A stretch of DNA of 64,000 bases from Datnioides undecimradiatus (taxonomy: Eukaryota; Chordata; Actinopteri; Lobotiformes; Datnioididae), in assembly GCA_008933995.1 (NCBI GenBank), contig WARS01000011.1:13855516-13919515 (forward strand), in the 5' to 3' direction. The translations under genes and the position numbers were made by a program. Below the pieces are notes generated by a model. That model had not been told where the DNA came from and ran no database searches. It was given only the letters and a program-made list of their open reading frames with translations. Below, one piece after another: positions 1 through 12,549 of this stretch (within the stretch, counting starts at the first letter, position 1; each line of letters opens with the position of its first letter).

Positions 1-719
1 GTATTATCTTAAGTTGTCAGTGTGCTATAGCTGAAATTGGAGTGTCACGGATACGCTACTGCCTGAAGACTGTTCTGTACTTCTGAGTTTCCATTAAACT
101 GAAAACTTGTTCCATTTTTAAGAAACTGGTAAAATATAAAGAAGAATCAAGACTTTCTGATATTATTATACACGCTTTTTTTTTTCGGGTAGAAATTGTT
201 CTTACCCACAGGCATTATGTCTGTTTTTTTGTTGCCAAGCAGTCTTCACGTCTTTTGTTTGCACTTGCTTGATTTTCCTTTCTTTGTCGTAATATTTTCA
301 TATTTCCAAACACTTAATGTGTGCAAACTGGCCTGCGAAGAGCTCCATCCAAACTCCTAACAATAGAAAAAGGGCCATTGCTCAAGCTGTGTATCAGTAG
401 GAAAGTGCTTCCCTCCGCCACGCTCTACTAAATTTACATACAATACTATTTTATATTACCAAGGTGTCACATTTAGTGTGATTTTGAGGTTGTACTCCAT
501 GGTCAACACCTTCCATTTCCATTATTGTCTGTGGCACTTAAAAGCATCTCCATTTATACAGCGACAAAACATTAACGCCCAAATTGGTATTGAAGAGTAG
601 AATCCTGCCATACCCTGAGTCCATTTGCTCTCCCCTCATTTGTTAATACTCTAAGTCTGCATATACAGAGACCATTAACATGCCAGTGAAAAGCCACAGA
701 AGAGGAAGTGGTGTGAGTT

Positions 720-905
720 GTACCAACCAAAGTCAGAACTAGACCGGGTGCGTGCTAGCTAATTAAGTTCATCCCTGAGCCCCTGAAAAACCCAGTCAGG
801 TGTAATTAAAATCGAGCCTGTGACAGCCATGGCATTTGTCAGAGCTACCCAGCAGTTCAAATACCAGTGCTGACAGAAATGTCAAACAGATAGCAGTGGC
901 TCATC
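720..905. promoter_or_regulatory. Enhancer-like block with paired TGACAG/TGTCA sites
   Basis: A block of mixed composition in AT-rich surroundings. It carries TAATTAAG, GTAATTAAAAT, TGACAGCCATGG, TTTGTCAGAGC, TGACAGAAATGTCA and CAGATAG. Close pairs of TGACAG and homeodomain TAATTA words are typical of MEIS/PBX/HOX-type vertebrate enhancers. No coding frame fits. Confidence 0.35.
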
Positions 906-925
906 TCCTCTTCAGCTCTCTACTC

Positions 926-981
926 GCTCTCTCTCTCTCTCTCCCTCTCTCTCTCTCTCACTCACACACACACACACACAC
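926..981. repeat. (CT)n(CA)n compound microsatellite
   Basis: An interrupted CT run passes into ten CA units. Confidence 0.95.
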
Positions 982-1489
982 CAGCATTGCCCCTGTTATG
1001 AATGTTTACTGATAACCTTTAGGATTCCCTGAACAGCAAAAACTACAAATTCTCCATCATTATTCATCCAGGGAGCCCCATATTTATTGACATACAGATC
1101 CACTTGACACGTGATGGTGCAATCCACTTCATAGTGCCTCCTCTCTCTCCTAATCTCAGGCTTGTATGAAACTGGTAATTGCCTCGGATCATGCGTCTCT
1201 CGATGTCACTTTAGAAATTGATGGCAGCTTTGATCTTGGATATAATAACTGCTGTGTTGTGGTAATTTGCCCTACCATGCCAGATGTATTGGTGTATGGA
1301 TATGTGGATGCGACGGACACACTGCCACAGCTGTTCTGACTTTATATGCTTTAATCAAGCAGAAGACAATAGTGAGTCCATTGAGGAGGATTATGTTGCA
1401 TGGAGTCACTTAACACCTCCTCTGAAAATGCTAACATTGACGTAGTGTATTCAGCAGAAATGTTAAGCAGAGTCTGGTTGCTCTAGGGA

Positions 1490-1572
1490 TAAATGCGAAC
1501 ATCAGCATGCTACCGTGTTGAAAACAACAACAAGGACATGCTGATGTTTAGCAGGTATGTTAATTAGCACAT
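1490..1572 (-). mobile_element. Fragment of an abundant percomorph interspersed repeat
   Basis: Words such as aacatcagcatgctacc, gacatgctgatgtttagcag and aattagcac match, in reverse, a dispersed repeat that I know from perch-like fishes. A longer copy in the other orientation lies at 29341-29783. Family name not recalled. Confidence 0.5.
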
Positions 1573-4500
1573 AAAACAGACTACATCTGAAAATAATAGA
1601 AACATCTTATTATGAGCTAAAATAAATTCTCATTAAATGGCAATCTATCTAATAGACCATATTCTCATGTTGGTCATTTCCCTCTAATATCACATTCAGG
1701 GTGGGAAGCTTAAATGTCGTCGTCAAAAGGATAATGTAATGTAAGGTTGCGAGCTGGACTGAATGATATGGCTTCAAATCAACATAACAATTGTTTTAAA
1801 CTTTAATAAGGATTAATTATTTTATCAAAAGTGTCAATTAATTGTCTAATTACAGATGTCCATTAAAGATCTCATATGCAGATTATTGGTTGATGCTAAT
1901 ATATACCAGTGTTCCTAAATGCCTCATTTGCAAGCTACTGGGTGCGCTGCTGTGGCTCTCTACCCAGTTAATTTTGCGATATTGTTCATTACAGCAGCTA
2001 ATTACCTATTACACATCAAAACATACACTATTTCTTCGCAAGCACTCAGAGCTCTCACCTTCCTTTAGTGATCTTCTCATCAGTCCCACAGTTCACTCAC
2101 ACACGTTTCAGATCAGCTGGTTTGACCAAAGTGAGGAGCTAACCAAACTGACACTGACGTCCATACAGACATATTGCTAGCATATGTAATAAGCTCAGTT
2201 GTGATATTTTGGCCAGATATTTTTTCTTTTCACGTACATTTAATAAAAGCAGTGCTGTGTGTTGAGCAGTTCAGACTACTGTGAGTTGCCTCATATTGCA
2301 GTATATGTAAAAACATCCGCTCCAATGCTCGCGGTAGCCAGGAGTGCAGAAAAACTCACATGCTGATGAAACGAAGAAGTTTGTTTCACATTCAGTTTGC
2401 TCTTCATTTACAGCGTCACACCATGCAGAAAACCTGGTTCGCGGCCAAGTGTCTACAGCCATCTGTGAACAGAATATGAAAGTTACACAAGTTAATAGTT
2501 TTACGGATTAGTTCAAAAGTCTAATCTTCTGTTGTCTCACTGTTTGCTTCATCACAGCTCTGTGTATTCAAACTCTCTGCTGGATATGTTTGCCTGTCAT
2601 TATTGGCAGGGATCTTTTATTGCTTCTGTGAAACATTTGGACTTGTTTTTTTTTTTTTTTCCCTCTCACACCCCCTGTTTTATGTGTCATTTGTTGTTTC
2701 ATTTTCACCCCAACCAAATGCAGTGCGGGACCTATTAAGCAAAAACCTGTGAATATTTCAGAGCATAATTAGAGCTCTAATTACAATTCATTATTCATAA
2801 AACGGGTGAACCAAACTGCAATGCATACCGCAAAGGTCTCAAACATGTACTATTGAGATGGCAATTAGAATATGTATAATATTCCCTAAAACATATTGTA
2901 ATAGTGTTGGTGCTAAACAGAGATATGCTAGTATATTATTCATAAACACATATTGCAGGTTTTAAGAGCTGGTTAATATTTGCTGGTGGAAACATAATCT
3001 CTCCAACATTCAGCTCACACTATTACTCAGATTATATGGCGTGAGTGTTTTAACACAACCAAACAAAAATGGAGCCGGGCCTCAAACTACTACACCAGCT
3101 CATCTTTAACCTGAGGTCACTGAAAGATTGAGGTCGACATTTTGTCTGTCACTGCCTACCCAGCCCTACAACACATCTGTCACTACCAGACATCCTAGTA
3201 TTTAGCCAAAGCCACAAATTCATGTCCTCCAAAACCCACAAATCCGTGTCCTCCCAAATGTTTTAAAAAACCTGCACGAAATGCGTCTCCGCACCGAGAA
3301 GTGGTAAAGTGACACTCTCTCGCCCAAGGTGGAAATGATTGACTTGTGTGGTCAACCATGCAAACTCTATGTTGTATACAAATGTAACACATGCCCCCTT
3401 TGTACATTCATTGACTCTATGAATCCCATTAACATTCCTGTAAAGTTTCTGTTTCTCTTATTCATGAGCTGTGGGTCAGAGTCCGTATCCAATAGAAATT
3501 GCTAATATGATTCTGAGTCTGTGATTGCCTCGCTGAGTTTGAGAATTAATAAATAATGTCTGGCAGTCGGTGCGTACGAGGCTCTGTTTCACATTTATTA
3601 CACAATGTAAACATTGATCCCCTCCCCCTTCCAATGCTATTTCATTGTCAGCATAGTTGCTGAGAGGAGGACACTTTCATTAGTCATGGTGAGCTCATCA
3701 GTTACTGTTTCATATTCATGTGTATAACACTATGTAAGCCTGTCACGGAGAAATTTCATAACCGGACATGTCCTCACATTGATTTAATTGGCTCCTAGAG
3801 CGCTTCCTAATGAAATCGTAGCTTGTTGAGTGTGAAGTGAACTCATATCTCTGCACTTCTGCCATTATAATGGTTGATACAGTTGAGCGTCAAGTGGCAG
3901 GAGATTTTACTTGTTCGGTTGCATTCTGGGTAGCGGGAGACCTGTACATGGAGTAATGAGAATCTTGCCAGGAGGCCTTGCTGGTCACGGCTCTGCTCTT
4001 CAATGCTTCCAGGCTTTGCCAGAGGCAAATCAAGGTGGGAATGATCCACAGTGCATCTGCAGACAGCGAGCAGGTGAGTAATAACTTCACTTTATGTAGA
4101 CAGTGCTTCTTTTGGATCATCAACATATTGCGAATAAGTCAACTTACTTAAATTAACATTGACTAACTTGGCACATGTACAGCTTCAGAAATGGCTCTGA
4201 GAGACAACTGTCCCCCCCAGTCATGACATCAGTAAATGACGCATAGCTCACTGGGTTCTTCCAACCCAACCAGTGTGTGTTCATTTTTTTAGAAGGTGAG
4301 TATTAATTTCACCGTCACATTTACAGGAAATGATATTCTCTTCTCTATTGTAGCCCCCCACTTGTTCCTCACGAGTCAATTTTCACCAAGAAAAATCACA
4401 CTCTGTAGTGATTTTAATGTTTTTGTGATGAAGAGTACATTTACATACAGTACCTAGAGCTGGGTGATGAATTTATTTTTATCAATTAATTAAAATCTAT

Positions 4501-6148
4501 GGTTCAGAACAATATTTAAAAATGAAAATCATGTTTCATGTCAACTTGGGTAAATATGGTCCAGAGCAACCACCGTTCCCCTGAGCTCCCATCGTTTTCA
4601 TCAGACACGGGTAAAATATCACCATGGCAGCATGCACTAATAAAAGGGAGAAGTTCGTTAGCAAACCACTTTGTGCTGCAAAGTTTGTCTAAAGTCTGTG
4701 GCAACTAAAAGCAGCTGCACAAGCTCTTTATTCCAGCATGTCAATCAGAGGCACACACCTAAGGGGGAGAAGTGTGTGGCACTGAGAGTTGCACAAGACA
4801 GCAGCAGCTCAAAAACACACGGGTAACATAAATTGAATAATTTTCTCATTCTATTTGATATAAAAATAAGGGTTTGCAGTGGAAAGACAATAAGCATGCG
4901 ATGTCGTGATGGGCAATGATAAGGTGCCCATATACACACTGGGTTCATCTGCATGCTGAAAACACTTGACATTTAACACTCAGATAAAAGTTGCAGTAGT
5001 GTTTTTCTGAAGTTGCACTGCCACATCTATACTAAAGTAAAAATAAATATAGTAAATACATAAATATTAGAACAGCTGGAGCATAATGTTTTACTTCACT
5101 ATGACAAACCTATGGGCCAGTCAAATCATGCAGCCCAACATGAGTTTCACAGTGCATTTTAAAAACTTTGACATGTGGGGTACATGTAGGGTGGGGTACG
5201 GGAACAATGGAGATTTAGTTGTGAGGCCATGTTCTCCAGCTTTGCCGCTACCTTTACAAATCAGTAAGTGAGTCAGTGCTCTGTCTGGTGATGACAAATG
5301 ACAAGCAGTGCCATTTTCTCACTTAACCACTTAAATCAAGTCTGCAACTCCAAACATCTTCTCTATTTACACGCCTTCCACCTCCATTTTTATGTACATT
5401 TACTTTATTTATTCTTTGAAGTTATCATTAATGACCACACAAGGAAAAGCTGGTGTCCACTCCTGCAGTTGATGATCTGCATTGCCTTTGAAGTAGAAGC
5501 TGAACAAGGTGTGCTGCTGTTCAAAGGAGCCCAGTTAACAACGGAGGGATTAAGTGAATGCAAAAGGGAGGCAGACGCAGTTGACTGCACAGCAGAGTCT
5601 TTCTCACAGTGACTGACCTTGAGGCTGGGGTGCACCATTATAGTTTATTACAGTAGGCTACAGAAGTCTGTGCAGGCTTAATGATTCATGGCTACTGATT
5701 TCATAGTGCTTTGCAGACCATTTGACAGTGCTGAGTTTTATAATGAAAAAAAGACTATGACGGAGGAGTAGCTCGAGCCACTCGGGATAACTGCTTTTGT
5801 TTCAAATGGCCTTTGGTGTTAAAAAGTAAAGTTAGATGTGACTTCAGCAGGTCAGCTACGTAACATCACCTTAGAATGGCTCACGCACGCACACAGAGTC
5901 AGAATCAAATGCTAAAACCATATTCCTTCCCTCTCTTGGGTCTGTCTTTACTTTATTCTCTCCATTAGTAGAAAAAAGGTTGCTACGATTAAGATGTCCC
6001 TGGTGCATTCAAGAGAAGGTCACATTATGAGGGGTTGGGGAACCACATATACATCATAGATGGGCTGCTGCTGAAATACTGCTATTAGTTTTAATATCAA
6101 CCCTTGCAGTCTCATTCATGGTGCGGTTTCAAAAAGTAGAGCAGTAGA

Positions 6149-6207
6149 ATGCTCGGTGGGAGCATCGTACACCACAAAATGTACTGATGCTCCCAATGGC
6201 AAGCAGG
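6149..6207 (+). ncRNA. Candidate pre-miRNA-like hairpin
   Basis: tgggagcatc-gtac (6157-6170) pairs with gtac-t-gatgctccca (6181-6195) with a single bulged base and a 10-nt loop. Weaker pairing continues outward, for example tgctc at the 5' side against gagca-like aagca at the 3' side. Total length is about 60 nt. It does not match any miRNA that I remember, and expression is unknown. Confidence 0.25.
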
Positions 6208-9200
6208 CTATACATCACTGTCATCCAAATCCTCCTTTTTTGATTGTCCTATCTGCATAGCACACTGCTTGTAAAGGATTTGTCTCCTGTGGATTGCTCT
6301 ACTGTCACAGGGTAGCCACAGCATGCATGGACTCTAAATGCTAGATGAGTTAGACCCTGGTGACATTTCTGTTTATCTGTTAAACTAGGTTAAGGACACA
6401 GAAGTCGTACATTTGTATGAGATCATTGCATGGTGTTACAGCGTTGTTGTTTTTTGTTAACATTGTTGAGCAGTTCCTTGTTTTTTTGCATGAACATGAT
6501 CCTTTTTTGAATATCAATCTTTCTTTTTTTTGGATGCAACATGGAAATCTAACTTTGCATCTTTGCTGTATATATATTCTGCTGCAGTAGTTCTGCTTTT
6601 GCTCAGAGAATAATTATCTGGGATACCCTTGAGCGCAAAACTCCTCAGGTGTGCCCTATGCTCTGCACCGGGGAGTAAGAGCACGGAGAGAACAAAGACA
6701 TCTCATAAAGTATGTAAAGTTATGAGCATCACAGATACGCTGCATTAAAATCGATTCTTGAATTAAAATTGCTTCTGGGAGTGCAGTATTAGTCGTGTTT
6801 TAAGAAGATTGGTGCACACAGCCATTACAGAGTAGGTATTTCCATGATCTTAAGTGCATTTAATTTTGTTTAGGCCAGCATTTTTAGTAAACAGGCAACA
6901 TCTATTATAGGCAAATCTGCCCATATGAGCATCGGAAAAGATAAGTCAGGCTCAGATGAGGTATCTCCGGTGAGGAAATTGGGCTATTAGTCATAGTTAC
7001 AGACCAAACTTCCATAAGACTTCAGCCACTGAGGACAGTTTGCTGTCCTTGCATTAAATACAAGCCTAGTATTTAGATTTTAGAGTTTTATTAACACTTT
7101 ATTATTCGGTCTCACATTGACTTCAGTTTGCCACTGTCACACACACACACACGGTGAAAATGAGGTGAAGAGAGCTCAAACATTTCTCAAACTCATGAAA
7201 ACTGTGTCCTTGAGTAAAAAGTAAATTTCATCCAATCAGCTTTTTCCTGCTCCAAACTGCATTGGCTTTCAAAACATCTCAGTCGACATCTATGGTGGAC
7301 AGATTTTGTCAACTTAACGTGTGTCAGAACATGTTCACGACTGTATGGTTTACTTGTGAGACAGGTGACAGGTTTTGTTCGCAAAGGTCTTAATGTACTT
7401 AAAGAGACATGTAGTCATCCTCGACTCGAGTCATCAAACGTCACACATTTCACTCTACTGTCTCTGACTTCACTCTGTGCAGCCCTAGCATGTAGCGCTG
7501 CAGAGGAGATGCTGCACCATGGTAATAACACCAAAACACGAAAAAGTAGAGATAAAAGAGCAGGCAATGTCAGAGCTTATCAATATTATACAGGCCTGTT
7601 TGATACTGGGTTCCCATTTGTAGTAACTTCCTGGTGTTTTACTTGATATATGATGATGATATTAAACAAACAAACAGCAACAACAAAACAGGGGGCACTT
7701 TTGCAAGTATACATGGTTAAGAAATTTAGTCGCATGTTTGCAAAATGCAATTAAATGGTAGCAGTCTGGAGCCCTGTGTCAGATTTGATTGCTGGGAAAA
7801 TAAAGCCTAATATGCAGTATTGATTGTGTATCCTATTAGATGGACATTTGTGTCAGGGTTTCCTTTACCGCACACTGGTAGCATTTGTTTTAAAATGCGA
7901 ACATCTAGATCTATATCGATAAAACTGGAAATGTCAGACTGCACTAGAGTATATCAGTTTAACCTCTGCTGTTGTCACATTTTGAACCCACCACCTTAAG
8001 AACTTGGACTACACTATCAGCAGCATCATGATGGGTTTTAATGCAAAATCTTCAATGGCTGTCACATTTGAAGGCTAAAAAAACATATCTTATAAATCAG
8101 GAAGCAGGCAGCACCACTGCAATATTTTCTTTTTTGAAGACCCTTTTGTCAGATTCTAGGAGCTTGATGGCCTTATACTTTCAAGATGTCAGACACTTTT
8201 ATGGATTCCTTTAGAAAGCCTCCTTTGATCTCCTTGAGCCATGTTTCTCATTTAAGAATCTTCTTCACCACCTTGCCACTACCTCTCTTTCATTTATATA
8301 TTAGACCACAGAAACAATTTGGTTGGTAAACACGCCAGGAATCGGTGCAAGATGATTGGTTACCAACTGCAGGGTACTGCGGTGGCAAGTCACAGTTGGG
8401 CATAGGCCTGGGCCATTTTCAGATTTGATGTGATAGTGCTGTTTTACGTTGTGGATGATCAAACATTACCATCAAGGTCTGCCTTTTTATTTTGTTTAAT
8501 AGTTTGTTCAAGTAAATGACAAACACATAAAGATGCTGATTCACTTTCAGCGGCACAGCCTGATGGATTTTTATTGAGCTGCTGGTGGCATCATTTAAAA
8601 TTTCATACGGGGAAGTTAACCAAAATGAACACCATAAGGCATTCACAAAAACAAAACATATTCCCTTCTTGTTCAAATCAGTTGTAGATGTTTCCTGTCC
8701 CACTTTTATAAATGTACATTCATATCTTGGTCTTAAAGTCTTCACCTACATCTGAGGTTATCAATTATTCATGTATTTTGTTTGTATGACCTTCTTAGAA
8801 AGATGAATCACACTCTCCAGAGTTTTTTCCTTCCTATATAAGAACAATGAGCTTTTTCTATGACTACTACTACTGCACTGGATACTAAAATATGAGCACT
8901 TTGTTGTTTCATCAAGCAAATTTCATTATTTTTTGAGTTTGTCAGGCGCCATTCAACATTGGCATAATGGGTCGCTGCTCAGACATAAGAGACAAGTGGG
9001 TGTGTCATCACAGGCTTTATGGCACAGTTTGGCTTTGTTCACTGTTCAAAATCTTATTATAAAATAAGCATACTATATTGTAGTGTGCATATGAATAGTA
9101 GTCCTGTCTAATATGCTCTCTTACTCTGGTCCTCTATCTCCCCCTCAAACATGCGCACCTCATATTCCTATAAAAAGGTCTTGTAAGCATATTATAAATT

Positions 9201-10139
9201 AGATTCCATTCAACAGTGGAAGCTGAATAGCTTGGCTAATATTTCTTTTGATGATCAGAAACACAGAGGGACCTGATAGCCATTCATGTGTGGTCATATT
9301 GTCAGACTAATGCATTGCATTAATTTTACCAACGATCCACGGGGCTCAATATTTCTTTCAAATATGAAAATCCTGTTTAATATCCTATCTTTGGTGGTTT
9401 TTGATGACAATGAGAGGAGAGTGTGCACAGCGAATTTCAGCACATAAAGGTATTGGTAAAGGTCTCCATCAGATAACGAACATATCTGTGATAATATGAG
9501 AAACTGCAAACATAAGAAAATTGCAGATAGTTGTAGTTTATAGATTTACAATTCAAATAATGTATGCTACGCTGGGTATCTAGAAGGCACATTCATTTTT
9601 TATGATTGTTGAAAAACAGACTTAACAAGTCCTCAATTAACAGCTTCATTGAAATGTAATGAAAGCAATAGGGAAATATTTGGCTATTTTACATATTCTA
9701 GTGGACAATTTGACATCCATTTGAAAGAATGATGGACATTGTTACACCTCATGCTCCATTCACTCGAACGCTCGCAATTAATCCCCTGTAGGCTTTAGCT
9801 ACTGTTAACAGGCATATTCACACAAAAAAGGTCAACTTGGAAATGTAAATGCAAATTTTATTTATTTTGTATTGTGCAAATTCAGAGACTCTGAGATAAA
9901 AAGGTTAATCAGTGTTATGAAGCTGTTTTTCCCTTGTTGTTGGCTGTGAAGTCAGTAGTGATAACGGGGTGATACTGTTTGTTAAGATAAACTAAAGGAA
10001 CGCTATCGAATAACACGTATCCTGTTAATCACTGGAGCTTTTTGTGTGGTGCTGTAATACCTCAAACTCTGCCATATCACATCTACAGTATGCTGCTGCA
10101 TTACGGGGGTTCCTAGTGTGGTGAAATGAAATGCATTTA

Positions 10140-10460
10140 GCGAATACAAAGCAATGAATTCTGTCTCGCGCAGAAACAACATGAACATGGCGCGTGATGA
10201 ACAATTCTTGCAAAGCTGCATGACCTTCGGCTACACCGAGATGGAGGCTGACATAACCGTGTATCACCACCCGTCACCAGCTATTTACATTTGGCCTCAT
10301 GCTCAAATGCCAGAGATGCTATGCGAACATTGCGGCTTACATTTCACCAGGCCCTGTCATAGGGAATTGCCCCATCTCCAAAAGAGGCAATTATTTTTCT
10401 GTGAATAGCCAGGAATGTGGATCCAGTGTGTCAAAATGCACATGCTGTCGCCTAATGTGG
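10140..10460. promoter_or_regulatory. CpG-retaining non-coding block
   Basis: CpGs are frequent compared with the flanks (cgcgcag, ggcgcgtgatg, cttcggctacaccg, gcgaacattgcggc). Overlapping frames are open on both strands, which suggests compositional rather than coding cause. Candidate regulatory element; a small exon cannot be excluded. Confidence 0.3.
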
Positions 10461-11179
10461 CAAAAACAAACATGTTACGGTGCTCTTGCATGACACCTTT
10501 TGGGACTTGCTTAAACAAATATAGATAAAGGATTTGGAGATAAAAACCAGTGGATGAGATGTCTATCAGCAGCAACTTCCCTGCCGTTTAGAGGAGAAGA
10601 GGAACAGACAGTGGGAGCTGATGCGTCTGTCAGAAATCAAAATCAACACTCGGAGCTAAATGAGGGGGAAAAACTTGCAAATTAAATTCACCTGTCAATC
10701 CACATCTGTTTCATCCTGTCTCACTGTCAGTCTACATCAAGATTCGTCACTGCAACATTATTTGAAGGCTGTAAAAGGGGCATGCTGACGGTGTTCAGAC
10801 GTGTTAGTCTGCCTTCAACTAGTTGTAAATGCCAAAAAAAGATTTCTCATCCTTGAAAGAATAAACATTTGCCTCCAAATGATTTTCTGAATTTTATGAT
10901 AGCTTATTATAAACTTTATTGGCATACCAGTCCTTCATGACCTCCAAATGTCCCCTGCCATGTCTTCCTGGCTCCTCAGATCTTGCTGCCTTGCCTTGCT
11001 TGCTTCCTTTGGCAAACCCAGTGTCTCCTTTGATTCACAGCTCTGTAGGTTTAGGCAGGGAGGTTTACAGAAACAATACAAGGCTTTGTATCCCACATGA
11101 ATGATTTCATACTCTCTCCATTCATGGTACAGTCACGATATCCCTCATTATATAGTGAGAATGACAACCGGCGCATACT

Positions 11180-11480
11180 TTAAATACGTGTGCACCCCGG
11201 TTTTGTCGATATAAAGTCAACCACATTGTGAGCAGCGAGATCCCGTCTTGCGGTCTTTGATGGAAGGCCATAAAATATTAATTTCACAACAGCTGTCTGG
11301 GGCTCTCCGTTATTTGACGTGGGCTGTCAGCCTTCTAATAATCTTCCTGGGTTTTGTCTCATTTGTGTGTCCCCATCGAGGTGCCTGTAATCTCCTTCAT
11401 TATTAATCTCACAGAGCAGAAATGTCACGCCGGCAGCCTCAGCGCACACTCGGCATCATTTAATTCTTGTTTACCAGCCT
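11180..11480. promoter_or_regulatory. Enhancer-like block
   Basis: Balanced composition with several retained CpGs and dense developmental factor words: AATATTAATTTC, GACGTGGGCTGTCAG, CATTATTAATC, AATGTCACGCC, CATCATTTAATTC. No frame with protein-like content runs through it. Candidate conserved non-coding element. Confidence 0.35.
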
Positions 11481-11663
11481 TCCTCTTTCGCCCCAGTGAA
11501 GCCGACCTGCTACTGCCACAGCAGCATGCTTTCCCCTAAAGAATAGTCTTTTCATTCTGTCAGGAGACAGAGAATTTGCATTGAGATCTATAGTCTTCTC
11601 CCTGCCATACGCTCCTCTTGTCATTCCCCTAATGGATCCCAACAGCCATTGAACCTCGCTACG

Positions 11664-11714
<51 letters not shown>

Positions 11715-11718
11715 TGTG
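11664..11718. repeat. (TG)n microsatellite
   Basis: A run of about 27 TG units with one TA interruption. Confidence 0.97.
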
Positions 11719-11931
11719 GGCTTGCGTGTGGCAACTGTTTGTGTGAAGATACCTTCAGCCCCTTGAGGAAATTTTCTAAGCTGATTCTTACCCTCTTGTT
11801 GCATGTCCTACTTCCTGCTCCCTCGTCTCTTTTCCAGATCCCCAGACGCCAGCGGCTTTAATGTGACATCACAGGGTTGTGTACCTGGCCGAGACCCCCA
11901 GTTGAAGTGAATACAGATGGAGCCTGCCTGT

Positions 11932-11972
11932 TTTTTTTTTTGTTGTTGGTTTTTTTTTGTGTGTGTGTGTGT
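11932..11972. repeat. T-rich and (GT)n low-complexity tract
   Basis: A poly-T run with G interruptions ends in a GT run. Confidence 0.9.
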
Positions 11973-12492
11973 GATTTATCTGGCTAATGCGGATTGAGGC
12001 TGAGAAAAACTGGAATGGAAGGTGACTGAAGGCGATGTAAAAGGTTTAAACAGAGAATGGTGCCGTGTGCTGCTGGATTTCAGCATAAAAATTGACTGAA
12101 ATTGATCACTTGAAGCCTCCATTAAGAGAAATTTAGCATATTTTAACATATCTGAAATGTTGATGTTTGTCCGGGTGTAAGTCACACCTATTGTCAGTGT
12201 TTAAAGCCATATTAACAATGACTGTGTAATGTGATCAGAAGCAAACAAAGTAAAGAACACATAGAGAATTGTTACCTGACCCTCACGTTTCCCCGAGCTC
12301 TACAGTAATGAAGCGATTAACACATTACATATCATTGTTTTTATGACCTGCAACTTCACTCTTTTGCTTCACTCTTTCAAAGACCTGCACCAAGTTTGCT
12401 ACAAGTGAGTGATCACAGTGAAGCATCTTTGCCAAAGAGCCACGTGTTTTTCTTTGGACTTAACACAAATCAAGTATGCAACACCACACTGC

Positions 12493-12549
12493 TATCATGC
12501 AAAATGAGTATTAGCTGTTTCTCACAGCTAATACTCATTTTGCATGATA
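12493..12549. repeat. Perfect 25-bp palindrome with 7-bp loop
   Basis: The arm 12493-12517 (tatcatgcaaaatgagtatt, then agctg) is the exact reverse complement of 12525-12549. The arms contain a POU-octamer-like ATGCAAAAT and CAGCTAATA. There is no target duplication around it and no similarity to the repeats elsewhere in the window. Confidence 0.97.

Larger units (their letters stand above)
982..10139. other. Intergenic, mostly unassigned
   Basis: AT-rich DNA without a supportable gene. Apart from the repeat at 1490-1572, the hairpin at 6149-6207 and short CA runs (7139-7152) I see only scattered homeodomain-like words, for example GCAATTAATCCC near 9775. Open frames are short and lack splice or family signals. 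Confidence 0.6.

Noticed and set aside
7356-7646. 96-codon plus-strand frame
   Set aside because: No homology, no codon pattern and no splice context; a length expected by chance in 64 kb.
11460-11861. Open frames of 114 and 70 codons over the TG microsatellite
   Set aside because: They are poly-Thr-His or poly-Cys-Val read from a dinucleotide repeat, with no splice or family signals.
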